Assembly (NCBI GenBank): GCA_002500745.1
Contig: DLST01000006.1
Span: 88,095-152,094, forward strand
Direction: 5' to 3'
DNA: 64,000 nt
From: Sphingobacterium sp. UBA7855
GTDB taxonomy: Bacteria; Bacteroidota; Bacteroidia; Sphingobacteriales; Sphingobacteriaceae
Below are positions 51,638 to 60,402 of the stretch, piece by piece (position 1 is the first letter of the stretch; each line of letters opens with the position of its first letter). The notes below the pieces were generated by a model. That model was not told the DNA's origin. It saw nothing but the letters and a program-made list of their open reading frames with translations, and made no database searches. The translations under genes were made by a program, and so were the position numbers.

Positions 51638-51916
51638 ATATTTCATCGTACTATCGAAAAGGAAAACTTTGTCTTTATATCCTTCCGCGATAAGCTGTTG
51701 CAATGGGATGAGATGTACTTGCTGAAAATCTCCGATATGTTCTTCCGTGGGGAGTACGACCTGAATACAGTAGGTCATCCCATCGTGTGGCGACTGAAGC
51801 ATTTCCAGAAAATGCACTTCGAATTTTTGGGATTGCACGATATTATCCTGAATCCATGAAACAACCTCCTCGTGGATTGTTTCTTCTGCTATGACAGAGA
51901 CATTGTATAAAAACAT
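51626..51916 (-). CDS. DUF4286-family protein
   Basis: 96 residues from the ATG at 51916; the frame opens at a TTG at 51922, but that base lies in a predicted -7 box (TATTTTTG, 51927-51920), so the ATG is preferred. Ferredoxin-like small protein: NVSVIAEETIHEEVVSWIQDN, FEVHFLEMLQSPHDGMTYCIQ, DKVFLFDSTMKYL. Matches DUF4286 of Bacteroidota. Function unknown. Confidence 0.85.
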   Translation of the reverse strand: MFLYNVSVIAEETIHEEVVSWIQDNIVQSQKFEVHFLEMLQSPHDGMTYCIQVVLPTEEHIGDFQQVHLIPLQQLIAEGYKDKVFLFDSTMKYLKK

Positions 51917-51919
51917 AGA

Positions 51920-51927
51920 CAAAAATA
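51920..51927 (-). promoter_or_regulatory. -7 promoter box next to start codon (DUF4286 gene)
   Basis: TATTTTTG on the minus strand, a full match to TAnnTTTG, 3 bp before the ATG at 51916. No -33 TTG at the expected distance. Confidence 0.35.
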
Positions 51928-52087
51928 CGCTATTTTTCTACGATAAAAAAGATTCTTAGCGCAGGAAGCGCGAGAAGTTTGAATATTAGATTTAATTGGT
52001 ATATCTTGTAAAAATAAGGTTGCATTGAATGAAAATTCGTATTTAATTGCAATATTTGGAATATATGATAAGGATGCATTTGGGATT

Positions 52088-53974
52088 ATGAGGATGAAAT
52101 TTTGGATAGGTTTACTTTTTTCTACCATGATCATGTTGGGGTGTCAACACCATAATGTTGAGCCTATTCCAATAAATCAATTTTTTTCTAAGCCTGAAAA
52201 ATCAAACTTTAAAATTTCTCCAAATGGTCGGTTTATAGCCTATATTGGTCTCGACAATCATTGCAAAAATATTTACTTGATAGATTTGATTCATCAGGAT
52301 AGCTCGAAACAGCTTACTTATCAAAATGATATTAATGTAAAATCTTTTGCATGGAACGATAACTCGAAAATTTCGTTTTTGACAGAGCAGTCCGCACAGG
52401 ATAGTTTACGTTTATATGCAGTGGATATCAATACAGAGAAAATTTGGCCATTGATCAAGCCGATCCGTGGTCGGTTTCGATGGATCCATACCATGACTAC
52501 CGGAGGTGATAGTTTTATAGGGGGGATGAATGATCGAGATTCTTCACTTTTTGATCTTTATCGGATTTATTTAGATGGTAGACCCCGGGAGTTGATTTTG
52601 CAAAACCCAGGAAATATGAGTTCTTGGGTGGTATCTAATGATGGGCAGGTAAGAGTAGCTGTAGCCAACGATTCTGTACAACAATCGGTACTATATCGAA
52701 GCTCCGATAACGAACCATTTAAGGAGATTATTCGCTGCGATGTTGAAAGTAGTTTTACACCATTGGGTTATAAGGATAATTCGAATGCTATCATTTATGC
52801 GTTATCTAATGTCAATCGCGATAAACTGGCTTTGATAAGCTATGATTTGGCAAATCAAAAAGAATTAGATGAACTTTTTAGCCACAAGGATGTTGACGTG
52901 AGCTCTGGGGGATATTTTACTGAACAGAATAAGCTGTTGTTTGTCAATTATAGTACCTCAAGGCAGCATAGACATTTTTTTGATGAGACTACCAAACAAA
53001 AGTACAACCAATTGGCAAAGCAGATTGATGGCTTTGAATATCAGGTATTGAGTACTGACAGTTCAGGTAATAAGATCATCATTAAAACCTACACCGATGT
53101 TAACCCCGGTGGTATTTACTTTTATGATTTTTCGACGCAAAAGTTGACAAAGTTAGCGGATAATAATTCTGATTTAAAAGATAAGGAGCTCTCTCCAAAC
53201 GAATATATCACGTATACCGCGAGAGACGGTATTCAGATCTCAGGTTATTTAACTTATCCTATACATTCTAATCGCAAAAACCTGCCGATGGTTGTCCTTC
53301 CTCATGATGGGCCTAACGGACGTGAAGTTTGGGGGTTCGATAATGAGGCTCAGTTTCTAGCGAACAGGGGCTATTTGGTTTTTCAAATGAACTATAGGGG
53401 ATCCACAGGTTTCGGTAAGAAGTTTTGGACTGCTGGATTTAAAGAATGGGGGGGGAAGATTCAGGACGATATTACTGACGGGGTGAAATGGTTAATTAAG
53501 GAGGGGATTGCTGATCGTGAACGTGTTGCTATCGTAGGGAAAGGTTTTGGAGGTTATTCGGCGCTGCACGCCGCTTGCTTCAATTCTGATTTATATAAAT
53601 GTGCCGTGTCTTATTCGGGTTATACCAATTTATTTACGTATTTCAGAGATATACCGCCCTATTTTAAATCGTATGTACAGAAAATGTATCAAATTGTTGG
53701 GAATCCAATACGGGAGGCTGAATTATTTAAAAACATATCACCGGTCTTTCATTCCGACAAAGTTAAAATACCGGTACTATTGGTACAAGGTGGAAAGGAT
53801 AGGTTTAGTTCGGTCACAGATGCAAATCAATTTGTACAGAAATTAAAGAATAATAACATTCCTGTGCAATACATCCTGAAAGAGGATGAAGATAGAACTT
53901 TTAAGCGTGATGAGAATGTCTTTGGTTATTATAATGAGTTGGAGCGATTTTTGGCGAAATATCTTGTGGACTAA
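52088..53974 (+). CDS. S9-peptidase-like lipoprotein lacking catalytic Ser and His (pseudo-peptidase)
   Basis: 628 residues from the ATG at 52088, which starts a lipoprotein signal (lipobox IMLGC); the frame is open from 52025. An N-terminal WD40/TolB-like beta-propeller (about 35-370) precedes an alpha/beta-hydrolase domain (about 385-628): LPMVVLPHDGPNGREVWGF, FLANRGYLVFQMNYRGSTGFGK, VAIVGKGFGGYSALHA. The nucleophile position of the usual G-x-S-Y-G-G-Y motif is Gly486 here, and the usual DEGHGF is DEDRTF, putting Arg603 at the His position. The Asp (QGGKD, Asp571) is kept. The protein should therefore lack peptidase activity. It lies 12 bp before a histidine kinase gene, suggesting a ligand-binding or sensing role. 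Confidence 0.85.
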   Translation: MRMKFWIGLLFSTMIMLGCQHHNVEPIPINQFFSKPEKSNFKISPNGRFIAYIGLDNHCKNIYLIDLIHQDSSKQLTYQNDINVKSFAWNDNSKISFLTEQSAQDSLRLYAVDINTEKIWPLIKPIRGRFRWIHTMTTGGDSFIGGMNDRDSSLFDLYRIYLDGRPRELILQNPGNMSSWVVSNDGQVRVAVANDSVQQSVLYRSSDNEPFKEIIRCDVESSFTPLGYKDNSNAIIYALSNVNRDKLALISYDLANQKELDELFSHKDVDVSSGGYFTEQNKLLFVNYSTSRQHRHFFDETTKQKYNQLAKQIDGFEYQVLSTDSSGNKIIIKTYTDVNPGGIYFYDFSTQKLTKLADNNSDLKDKELSPNEYITYTARDGIQISGYLTYPIHSNRKNLPMVVLPHDGPNGREVWGFDNEAQFLANRGYLVFQMNYRGSTGFGKKFWTAGFKEWGGKIQDDITDGVKWLIKEGIADRERVAIVGKGFGGYSALHAACFNSDLYKCAVSYSGYTNLFTYFRDIPPYFKSYVQKMYQIVGNPIREAELFKNISPVFHSDKVKIPVLLVQGGKDRFSSVTDANQFVQKLKNNNIPVQYILKEDEDRTFKRDENVFGYYNELERFLAKYLVD

Positions 53975-53986
53975 AGGCGGGCAATT

Positions 53987-55645
53987 ATGAAAGCAGAGAA
54001 ATATAGCTATCGAAAGAACTACGGATTATTGTTGATGTTTTTCATCGTAATCAGTGGCTTGTATATATTTGCCTTATTTCTTTCGCGTAGCTATACAGAA
54101 TCGCATATCAAAAATGAATTTACGAATAGAAAATCAGAGATATTTGATCAAACCTTAGTTCCTTTCAATGATTTTTTTCAAAATAGAATTCCTGAAGTCT
54201 CTTTTTATCAAGGTTTTTTGGACTCTGTTCAGGCGGGCAAATACGCTTATAGCATATTAAGTTCTTATCCGTTTGTCAGAGAGATTGGTTTTTTTGATTT
54301 ACAATTCAATAACGATCATAATTTAAATTATGGCTTTATCGTTAACAACCTCAGGATCCAACCAAAAACGATTACTTTTTTTACTGTTTCCAGATCTGGG
54401 CTGCATAAAAATACCATACGAGATCGCGGTCAAATGGGTTTACATTCTGAAGAGATCAATAATATTGGGGTAAAGTTGGCGACATATATTGACAAGTTGC
54501 AACCGAATGCCAAACTTTCTGATAAAGATATCTTAAAGGTTTTTTATACCATAAGACCTGGTCAGATTACCTATCTCAATATTCCGAGGGTCAACGATCT
54601 AATTGTTTATAAGTCAATTATGGAAGGTAATTTGGATCATACCGTTGGTTACGAGCAGGATATGTTTAATTTTCAGATTGATCCAATGTATCTGGAGGTT
54701 AAAAATAGCTATTCTAATCTTTATGAGAAAGTGGAGATCGTTCCTTTGGTAGGCGCGCCTATCACACCTGAAAATGACGAGATTTCAACCGAGATGCCCT
54801 TACCTGGAGCACTGGCCGACTATAAATTACTTTTTAGATCGAGCAAGAACTTTCTTTCCAAAGAAATAAATCGTAGTTTTTGGCCCGTATTAGGAGGCGT
54901 ATCGTTGATTTACATCATTTTAATTGCTATACTATATTTAATTTATAGAAATTTAGAAATTAACGGAAGACTTTTTAAATTGCAGTACGATTTCATCAAT
55001 AATCTTACCCACGAGTTTAAGACGCCAGTGAGTGTGATTAAGATTGCTGGAAATAACATCAAGAGTGCGCAGGTACTCTCTGATGAAGAACGTAAAATGT
55101 ATGGAAATATACTGGATCAGGAGGCAGATCGTTTAAATAACTTGATGAATAAGCTATTATCGTTTAGCCAGATCGAAAATAAAACGATAAAATTAAATAA
55201 AGAAGAAGTTGACTTGAAGATGTTTACGGAAAATCTAGTAGCTTCGTCAAGAATAAAATATTCAGATTTCAAGATTAGCACAAAAATTGATGTAAGGACA
55301 TCAATGCTTGCCGACCCGGTGTTGTTAAGCAGTGTGTTTCAAAATATGATTGATAATGCCTATAAATATTCTAAGGCGGGGCACAAAATACTAGATATTG
55401 CGATACAACAAAATAAGAAGAATTTTGTTATCACTTTTAAGGATGAAGGAATAGGAATAGAGAAGGCGGAGTTTAACAACATCTTCAAAAAGTTTTATAG
55501 AATAAAAAGTCAATATAATCAGCAAGGAAGTATTGGTTTGGGGTTGGCATTCTGTAAAGAGATTACTGAATTTATAGGCGGTGATATCACAGTAAAAAGC
55601 CAATTGGGACAGGGAACCACCTTTACCTTGGTATTTCCAGTTTAA
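53987..55645 (+). CDS. Membrane sensor histidine kinase
   Basis: 552 residues. First membrane helix about 13-33 (LLLMFFIVISGLYIFALFLS), a large periplasmic domain (about 34-302) with no family I recognise, a second helix about 303-325 (LGGVSLIYIILIAILYLIY), then HisKA with FINNLTHEFKTPVS (His342) and an ATPase domain with MIDNAYKYSK, DEGIGIE, F-K-K-F-Y-R and GLGLAFCKEI. It is 12 bp after the pseudo-peptidase gene and 102 bp before the response regulator gene, so the three probably work together. Confidence 0.93.
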   Translation: MKAEKYSYRKNYGLLLMFFIVISGLYIFALFLSRSYTESHIKNEFTNRKSEIFDQTLVPFNDFFQNRIPEVSFYQGFLDSVQAGKYAYSILSSYPFVREIGFFDLQFNNDHNLNYGFIVNNLRIQPKTITFFTVSRSGLHKNTIRDRGQMGLHSEEINNIGVKLATYIDKLQPNAKLSDKDILKVFYTIRPGQITYLNIPRVNDLIVYKSIMEGNLDHTVGYEQDMFNFQIDPMYLEVKNSYSNLYEKVEIVPLVGAPITPENDEISTEMPLPGALADYKLLFRSSKNFLSKEINRSFWPVLGGVSLIYIILIAILYLIYRNLEINGRLFKLQYDFINNLTHEFKTPVSVIKIAGNNIKSAQVLSDEERKMYGNILDQEADRLNNLMNKLLSFSQIENKTIKLNKEEVDLKMFTENLVASSRIKYSDFKISTKIDVRTSMLADPVLLSSVFQNMIDNAYKYSKAGHKILDIAIQQNKKNFVITFKDEGIGIEKAEFNNIFKKFYRIKSQYNQQGSIGLGLAFCKEITEFIGGDITVKSQLGQGTTFTLVFPV

Positions 55646-55747
55646 AAAATAAATTTAAATATGAAATATCCATGTTTAGAAAATATGAAAACTTATCGTT
55701 ATAAACTGGATATTCCGTAAGACATTTAAAAGACAAATTATTTACTT

Positions 55748-56446
55748 ATGAATAAAGACATCACTGTTGCTGTTATTGAAGATGATGAGAACTTACGGTT
55801 CTTGGTAAAACATCGATTGGAATCCGAAGGCTATCAGGTCATTCAAAGCGGAAATGGGAATGAAGCGGAAAGTTTGATTTTAGAAAAAAGGCCCGATGTT
55901 GTTTTACTGGACTGGATGCTTCCAGGAAAAGAAGGCAACGAGATCTGTGAAGATGTGCGCAAAGCGGGGTTTGAGAATATCATTATCATGATGACAGCTA
56001 AATCTCAAGATGTGGACAAAATTGAAGCGTACAGTTTTGGAGTGACTGATTACATCAGTAAGCCTTTCAATATGGATGTGCTTATCGCGATGATCGATAA
56101 CAAGGTGAAATTTTTCTTGCCGAAAAACAGTCCTGAAGTGTACAAGTTTGGTCAGACAGAACATCATCCGAATATTCATTCCTTGATACGTGACGGAAGG
56201 AAAGTTGAGTTGACTATTTTGGAAAACCGCATTCTACTTCATTTCCTACAGAATTTAGGGCGGGAGATTACACGTGAAGAATTAATGGAGGTTGTGTGGG
56301 GGTATAGCTCAAATGTCAACACGCGTACGTTAGACATGCATGTGGTTCGTTTACGAAAAAAAATTGAAACAAATCCGGACAAGCCACATTATCTACAGAC
56401 TGTGCGTGGACTTGGCTATAAATTTGTTGATGAAGAAGAGATTTGA
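55748..56446 (+). CDS. OmpR-family response regulator
   Basis: 232 residues. Receiver domain (about 4-118): acidic pair IEDDEN, phosphorylation site VVLLDWMLPGKEGN (Asp55), T in MMTA, K in ISKPF. C-terminal winged helix (about 135-230): LENRILLHFLQNLGREITREELMEVVWG, and the recognition helix TLDMHVVRLRKKI. Partner of the histidine kinase upstream. An 8-bp inverted repeat (55665-55672 with 55707-55714) in the gap before it may be a control site. Confidence 0.95.
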   Translation: MNKDITVAVIEDDENLRFLVKHRLESEGYQVIQSGNGNEAESLILEKRPDVVLLDWMLPGKEGNEICEDVRKAGFENIIIMMTAKSQDVDKIEAYSFGVTDYISKPFNMDVLIAMIDNKVKFFLPKNSPEVYKFGQTEHHPNIHSLIRDGRKVELTILENRILLHFLQNLGREITREELMEVVWGYSSNVNTRTLDMHVVRLRKKIETNPDKPHYLQTVRGLGYKFVDEEEI

Positions 56447-56466
56447 TTATAATTAGCGGGTAAGAG

Positions 56467-56497
56467 TTTGTTTTGTTAAAAACAATTATTATCTTCG
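56467..56497 (+). promoter_or_regulatory. Predicted greA promoter
   Basis: TTTG (56467-56470), a 19-bp spacer and TATCTTCG (56490-56497), 7 of 8 matches to TAnnTTTG. The transcript would begin just before the hairpin at 56507. Confidence 0.45.
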
Positions 56498-56506
56498 TAT
56501 AGATTC

Positions 56507-56556
56507 GAAACAAGACCATGTTTCCCGAAGAGGGAAATATGGTCTTGTTTCTTTTT
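56507..56556 (+). terminator. Strong terminator hairpin between the response regulator gene and greA
   Basis: A 20-bp stem (56507-56526 with 56532-56551, one G-T pair) with a 5-nt loop and a following T-run. It probably ends the pseudo-peptidase/kinase/regulator operon. It also lies just after a predicted greA promoter, so it could form the 5' end of the greA transcript. Confidence 0.85.
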
Positions 56557-56588
56557 CAAAAAGTATAAAATAAGAAAAAAATAAAATT

Positions 56589-57062
56589 ATGGCAGAAGTA
56601 ACTTATTTTACGGAAGAAGGATTGCGTAAGCTTAAAGAGGAATTGGCTTATCTGAAGACGGAAGGAAGATCAAAAATTGCCAATGCTATTGCAGAGGCAA
56701 GAGACAAGGGAGATTTGTCTGAAAATGCAGAGTATGATGCGGCTAAAGAGGCCCAGGGGCTTCATGAGGCTAAAATTGCCAATTTGGAGAACACATTGGC
56801 TACGGCACGTTTAATTGATGAGTCCAAATTGGATACATCTAAAGTTTTGGCCTTATCGATCGTTAAGATAAAGAACAAAAAGAATGGTGCTGAGATGACG
56901 TATCAATTGGTTGCAGAGTCAGAGGCAGATCTGAAGTCGGGTAAGATTTCTGTTAAATCTCCTATTGCCCAAGGTTTGTTGGGTAAATCTAAAGGCGATA
57001 CGGCTGTTATAGAAGTACCAGCGGGTAAAATTGAATTCGAAATCGTAGATATTTCAAGGTAA
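56589..57062 (+). CDS. greA: Transcription elongation factor GreA
   Basis: 157 residues, normal length. N-terminal coiled coil with YFTEEGLRKLKEELAYLK, the conserved loop ARDKGDLSENAEYDAAKEAQG (acidic tip D-L-S-E-N-A-E-Y), and the C-terminal FKBP-like part with ISVKSPIAQGLLGKSKGD and IEFEIVDI. It rescues backtracked RNA polymerase by transcript cleavage. Confidence 0.97.
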   Translation: MAEVTYFTEEGLRKLKEELAYLKTEGRSKIANAIAEARDKGDLSENAEYDAAKEAQGLHEAKIANLENTLATARLIDESKLDTSKVLALSIVKIKNKKNGAEMTYQLVAESEADLKSGKISVKSPIAQGLLGKSKGDTAVIEVPAGKIEFEIVDISR

Positions 57063-57123
57063 TTTATGTCGGTTATGTGCGGTATGCCATAACCGCACAT
57101 CTACAAATTAACTTTATATTAAG

Positions 57124-57156
57124 AAGGTCGTGATGTAGCAATCGCGACCTTTTTTG
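57124..57156 (+). terminator. Terminator of greA
   Basis: An 11-bp stem (57124-57134 with 57141-57151, one G-T pair), a 6-nt loop and a T-run. Confidence 0.8.
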
Positions 57157-57303
57157 TTTATATTTGTTGAACAGTGAAATTACAGGGTGTGAAAAAGTGG
57201 TAATAATATTTTTTAATCACCGACATACCAAGGTCTTAATAGATTTAAATCTGTTGTTTGCTGATTATTTTTTTAAAAAGATTTATTCCAAGATTAGAAT
57301 AAT

Positions 57304-57720
57304 ATGTCGACAATTTTTTCAAAAATCGTTTCTGGGGAGATCCCAGCTTACAAAGTAGCTGAGAGTAATGATTTTCTGGCTTTTTTAGATATCAGCCCGT
57401 TAGCTAAGGGACATGTACTAGTGATACCTAAAAAAGAGACAGATTACATTTTCGATATCGAAGATGACGAGTACATGGCGCTTTGGGTTTTTGCAAAAAT
57501 TGTTGCTCAAGGTATTAAAAAAGTAATACCATGTGTGAAAGTCGGTGTTGCTGTCGTCGGTTTAGAGGTCGCTCATGCACATATACATTTGGTTCCAATT
57601 AATAAAATTAGTGATTTAAACTTTGCTGGACCTAAATTGAGCTTAACTGAGGACGAACTCCATCAGATTGCGACCACTATTCGCGAGTCTATCGTGAGTA
57701 TAACTGCTCAAAATCAATAA
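57304..57720 (+). CDS. HIT-family nucleotide hydrolase/transferase
   Basis: 138 residues. N-terminal IFSKIVSGEIPAYKVAES and the histidine triad HAHIHL near residue 97, preceded by VGVAVVGLEVA. HIT proteins hydrolyse or transfer nucleoside phosphates (Hint-like phosphoramidases or dinucleoside hydrolases). The Hint-type fold is clear; the substrate is not. Confidence 0.93.
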   Translation: MSTIFSKIVSGEIPAYKVAESNDFLAFLDISPLAKGHVLVIPKKETDYIFDIEDDEYMALWVFAKIVAQGIKKVIPCVKVGVAVVGLEVAHAHIHLVPINKISDLNFAGPKLSLTEDELHQIATTIRESIVSITAQNQ

Positions 57721-57750
57721 TTGGAAAGATTATATTACACTTGATTTACG

Positions 57751-57778
57751 TTGGTTTTTTAGAAGAATGCTATATTTG
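57751..57778 (+). promoter_or_regulatory. Predicted promoter of the dedA-ppa-corC-rsmE group
   Basis: TTGG (57751-57754) and a perfect -7 box TATATTTG (57771-57778), spacer 16-17 bp. The leader before the DedA gene would be about 78 nt. Confidence 0.5.
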
Positions 57779-57862
57779 TACTTTATTTTTTCAAAACTGT
57801 ACAAAAACAAGCGTAGGATTTGTTCTAAATAATGAACGCAACATTGATTTTTACTAAAGGTT

Positions 57863-58513
57863 ATGCATGAACTTTTGTTGTCATTTCAACAATTATTGAA
57901 CCCAGAGGAACTGTTGAGTTCAGGAGGGTTTTATTTAGTTATCCTCATTGTATTTGCTGAGACTGGTCTGTTTTTTGGATTTTTTCTACCTGGCGACTAT
58001 TTACTATTTCTTGCTGGATTATTCTGTGCGCTGAATAAAATTGACGTGAATATATTCACGCTTTGTTTGGGCTTGTTTACCGCTGGGGTATTAGGTAATT
58101 TTACAGGATATTGGTTTGGCTATCGAGCGGGGCCAATGTTATTTAAGCGAAAAGATAGTTTCATTTTTAAGCGAAAATATGTGGTCATGGCTGAGGAGTT
58201 TTACCACAAATATGGTGGAACCGCTTTAATTATAGGAAGGTTTGTTCCAATAGTTCGTACTTTTGCGCCTATCTTTGCCGGGGTCGTAAAATTAGATTTT
58301 AAGAAATTTGTGCTATATAATGTTTCAGGGGCTGCCATTTGGGTGGTAGTTTTGACGCTTTCGGGTTATTTCCTAGGTATCGAATTCCCGGGTATTATAC
58401 ATTATGTAGAATATGTTATAGTTGGTATGATTGTAATTGCATTTTTGCCAATTGCCATAACGTTATTGAAAAAACGTATTAAGGATAAAAGAAACAAACA
58501 AAATATACAGTAA
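57863..58513 (+). CDS. DedA-family membrane protein
   Basis: 216 residues, several membrane helices. Family motifs: FAETGLFFGFFLPGDYLLFLAGLF (about 31-54), GNFTGYWFGYRAGPMLFKR, and GGTALIIGRFVPIVRTFAPIFAGV (about 118-141) with the conserved G-R-F-x-P-x-x-R-T. DedA proteins are linked to undecaprenyl-phosphate or phospholipid flipping and proton balance. Basic C-terminus. It lies 7 bp before ppa. Confidence 0.92.
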   Translation: MHELLLSFQQLLNPEELLSSGGFYLVILIVFAETGLFFGFFLPGDYLLFLAGLFCALNKIDVNIFTLCLGLFTAGVLGNFTGYWFGYRAGPMLFKRKDSFIFKRKYVVMAEEFYHKYGGTALIIGRFVPIVRTFAPIFAGVVKLDFKKFVLYNVSGAAIWVVVLTLSGYFLGIEFPGIIHYVEYVIVGMIVIAFLPIAITLLKKRIKDKRNKQNIQ

Positions 58514-58520
58514 ATAAAAA

Positions 58521-59063
58521 ATGAGTAAACAAAATCCTTGGCACATGGTTTCTCCAGGTGAGAATGTGCCAAATGCCGTAAATGCTATCATTGAGATTAC
58601 AAACGGATCCAAAGGAAAGTATGAATTAGACAAAGAAACTGGTTTGTTGCTTTTGGACAGAGTGATGAGTTCTTCTGTCGTTTATCCTGCCAATTATGGT
58701 TTTATCCCACAAACTTATTGCGATGACAAAGATCCATTGGATATTTTGGTCATCTGTTCAGTGGATATTTTGCCATTGACGTTAGTTGAGGCACAGGTTA
58801 TTGGCGTAATGAATATGGTCGATGGTGGCGAGCAAGATGATAAAATTATTGCGGTAGCTAAAAATGATCCTATTTTTAATTACATTAAAGATATTGATCA
58901 GTTACCTCCGCATACAATGAAAGAAATTGTACAATTTTTTGAGAGTTATAAAGCACTTGAAAAGAAGCATGTTGTTGTTGAGGGAGTGAAGGGACGTGAT
59001 GAAGCGCAAAGAATCTTGATTGAGGCTATCGAATTGTACAAAACAGAATTTGTTAATAAATAA
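58521..59063 (+). CDS. ppa: Inorganic pyrophosphatase (type I, soluble)
   Basis: 180 residues, usual for the bacterial hexameric enzyme. Signature DDKDPLDILVI (metal-binding aspartates), YPANYGFIPQTY, and DGGEQDDKIIAVAKNDP near residue 96. Hydrolyses pyrophosphate released in biosynthesis. Confidence 0.96.
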   Translation: MSKQNPWHMVSPGENVPNAVNAIIEITNGSKGKYELDKETGLLLLDRVMSSSVVYPANYGFIPQTYCDDKDPLDILVICSVDILPLTLVEAQVIGVMNMVDGGEQDDKIIAVAKNDPIFNYIKDIDQLPPHTMKEIVQFFESYKALEKKHVVVEGVKGRDEAQRILIEAIELYKTEFVNK

Positions 59064-59071
59064 CCCCCAGC

Positions 59072-60385
59072 ATGGCGCTCGATTTATTTTGGACATTGTT
59101 TTTAGTACTTGCAAACGGCTTTTTTGTTGCCGCAGAATTTGCTATAGTCAAGGTCCGAGTCTCCCAAATTGAAGTTCAGGCAAAAACAGGTAGCAAAGTT
59201 GCCACCATAGCCAAGAGTATAACAGAACATTTGGATGGTTATTTGGCCGCTACACAATTGGGTATTACACTCTCGTCATTAGCTTTGGGCTGGGTTGGCG
59301 AGGCTGTAATGACCCAAATTGTGCAGGGTGCATTGGGTTTTTTCGGTGTTGAATTGACTGGCTCGGTTGCTACCAATGCAGGACATGTATTGGCTTTTTC
59401 GATTATTACTGTATTACACATTGTATTTGGAGAACTTGCTCCTAAATCGATAGCGATTCAAAAACCTGTTGCAACAACGATGAAAATTGCGGTTCCACTG
59501 CAATTTTTCTACTTTATCTTTCGACCAATTATTTGGGTTTTAAATGGGTTTGCTAATTTCCTGTTAAAGATTTTGGGATTTGAGGTTACCAAAGGAGAAT
59601 CCGCCCACTCGTCGGAAGAATTACAGTATCTTTTAGATAAAGGTAAAGAGTCTGGTGCTTTGGATATTTCTGAGCACGAATTGATTAAAAACGTATTCGA
59701 TTTTAACGAACGTATCGTTAAGAATATTATGGTACCGCGTACGCGGATTGTGGCGGTGGAAGTAACTGCTGATGCTTCTGAACTGATCGAAACGATGACT
59801 GAAGAGGGGTATTCCCGTCTTCCAATCTATGATGATAATATTGACCAAATCGTGGGTATTGTTCATACAAAAGATATTCTACCGCTTTTAGCGAAAGGAA
59901 AAGAAGTTGTCATGAAAAATATTATGCGCAAACCCTATTTTATTCCTGAAACGAAGAAGATCAATGACTTGATGGCAGAATTTCAGCTGAAGCGGATTCA
60001 GTTGGCGATCGTATTGGATGAATTTGGTGGAACCGCTGGTATGGTTACATTGGAAGATATCGTAGAGGAATTGGTGGGTGAAATCCAGGATGAGTACGAT
60101 GAAGAAACACCAGTTGTGGAGCGTATTTCCGAAACAGAGTATATGGTGGATGCCGGAGCCAGTATTCACGATGTGAATGAGTTTCTTCCGATAGAGTTAC
60201 CTGAGAGTCAGGATTACGATACGATGTCTGGTCTTGTGAGCGAAATCTTCGATAAGATACCGGAAGTCGGTGAGCGGAAAGAAGAGTATGGGTACATATT
60301 CACCATCATTCGAAAAGCGCAGCAGAATATCGAATTTGTCAAATTGGAATTGGTCGAGTCTGCTGAGGATGATACCGAAGAATAA
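59072..60385 (+). CDS. CNNM/CorC-HlyC family membrane protein (hemolysin-like)
   Basis: 437 residues. N-terminal DUF21/CNNM transmembrane domain (about 1-190, GFFVAAEFAIVKVR, LAATQLGITLSSLALGWVGE), paired CBS domains (about 210-335, NIMVPRTRIVAVE, IVGIVHTKDILPLL, LDEFGGTAGMVTLEDIVEELVGEI), and a C-terminal CorC_HlyC domain (about 350-425). Members export or exchange Mg2+ and other divalent cations. It lies 8 bp after ppa. The EFGGTAGMVTLEDIVEE block is the family hallmark. Confidence 0.93.
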   Translation: MALDLFWTLFLVLANGFFVAAEFAIVKVRVSQIEVQAKTGSKVATIAKSITEHLDGYLAATQLGITLSSLALGWVGEAVMTQIVQGALGFFGVELTGSVATNAGHVLAFSIITVLHIVFGELAPKSIAIQKPVATTMKIAVPLQFFYFIFRPIIWVLNGFANFLLKILGFEVTKGESAHSSEELQYLLDKGKESGALDISEHELIKNVFDFNERIVKNIMVPRTRIVAVEVTADASELIETMTEEGYSRLPIYDDNIDQIVGIVHTKDILPLLAKGKEVVMKNIMRKPYFIPETKKINDLMAEFQLKRIQLAIVLDEFGGTAGMVTLEDIVEELVGEIQDEYDEETPVVERISETEYMVDAGASIHDVNEFLPIELPESQDYDTMSGLVSEIFDKIPEVGERKEEYGYIFTIIRKAQQNIEFVKLELVESAEDDTEE

Positions 60386-60402
60386 ATAGTAGCGAGTAGC
60401 AC

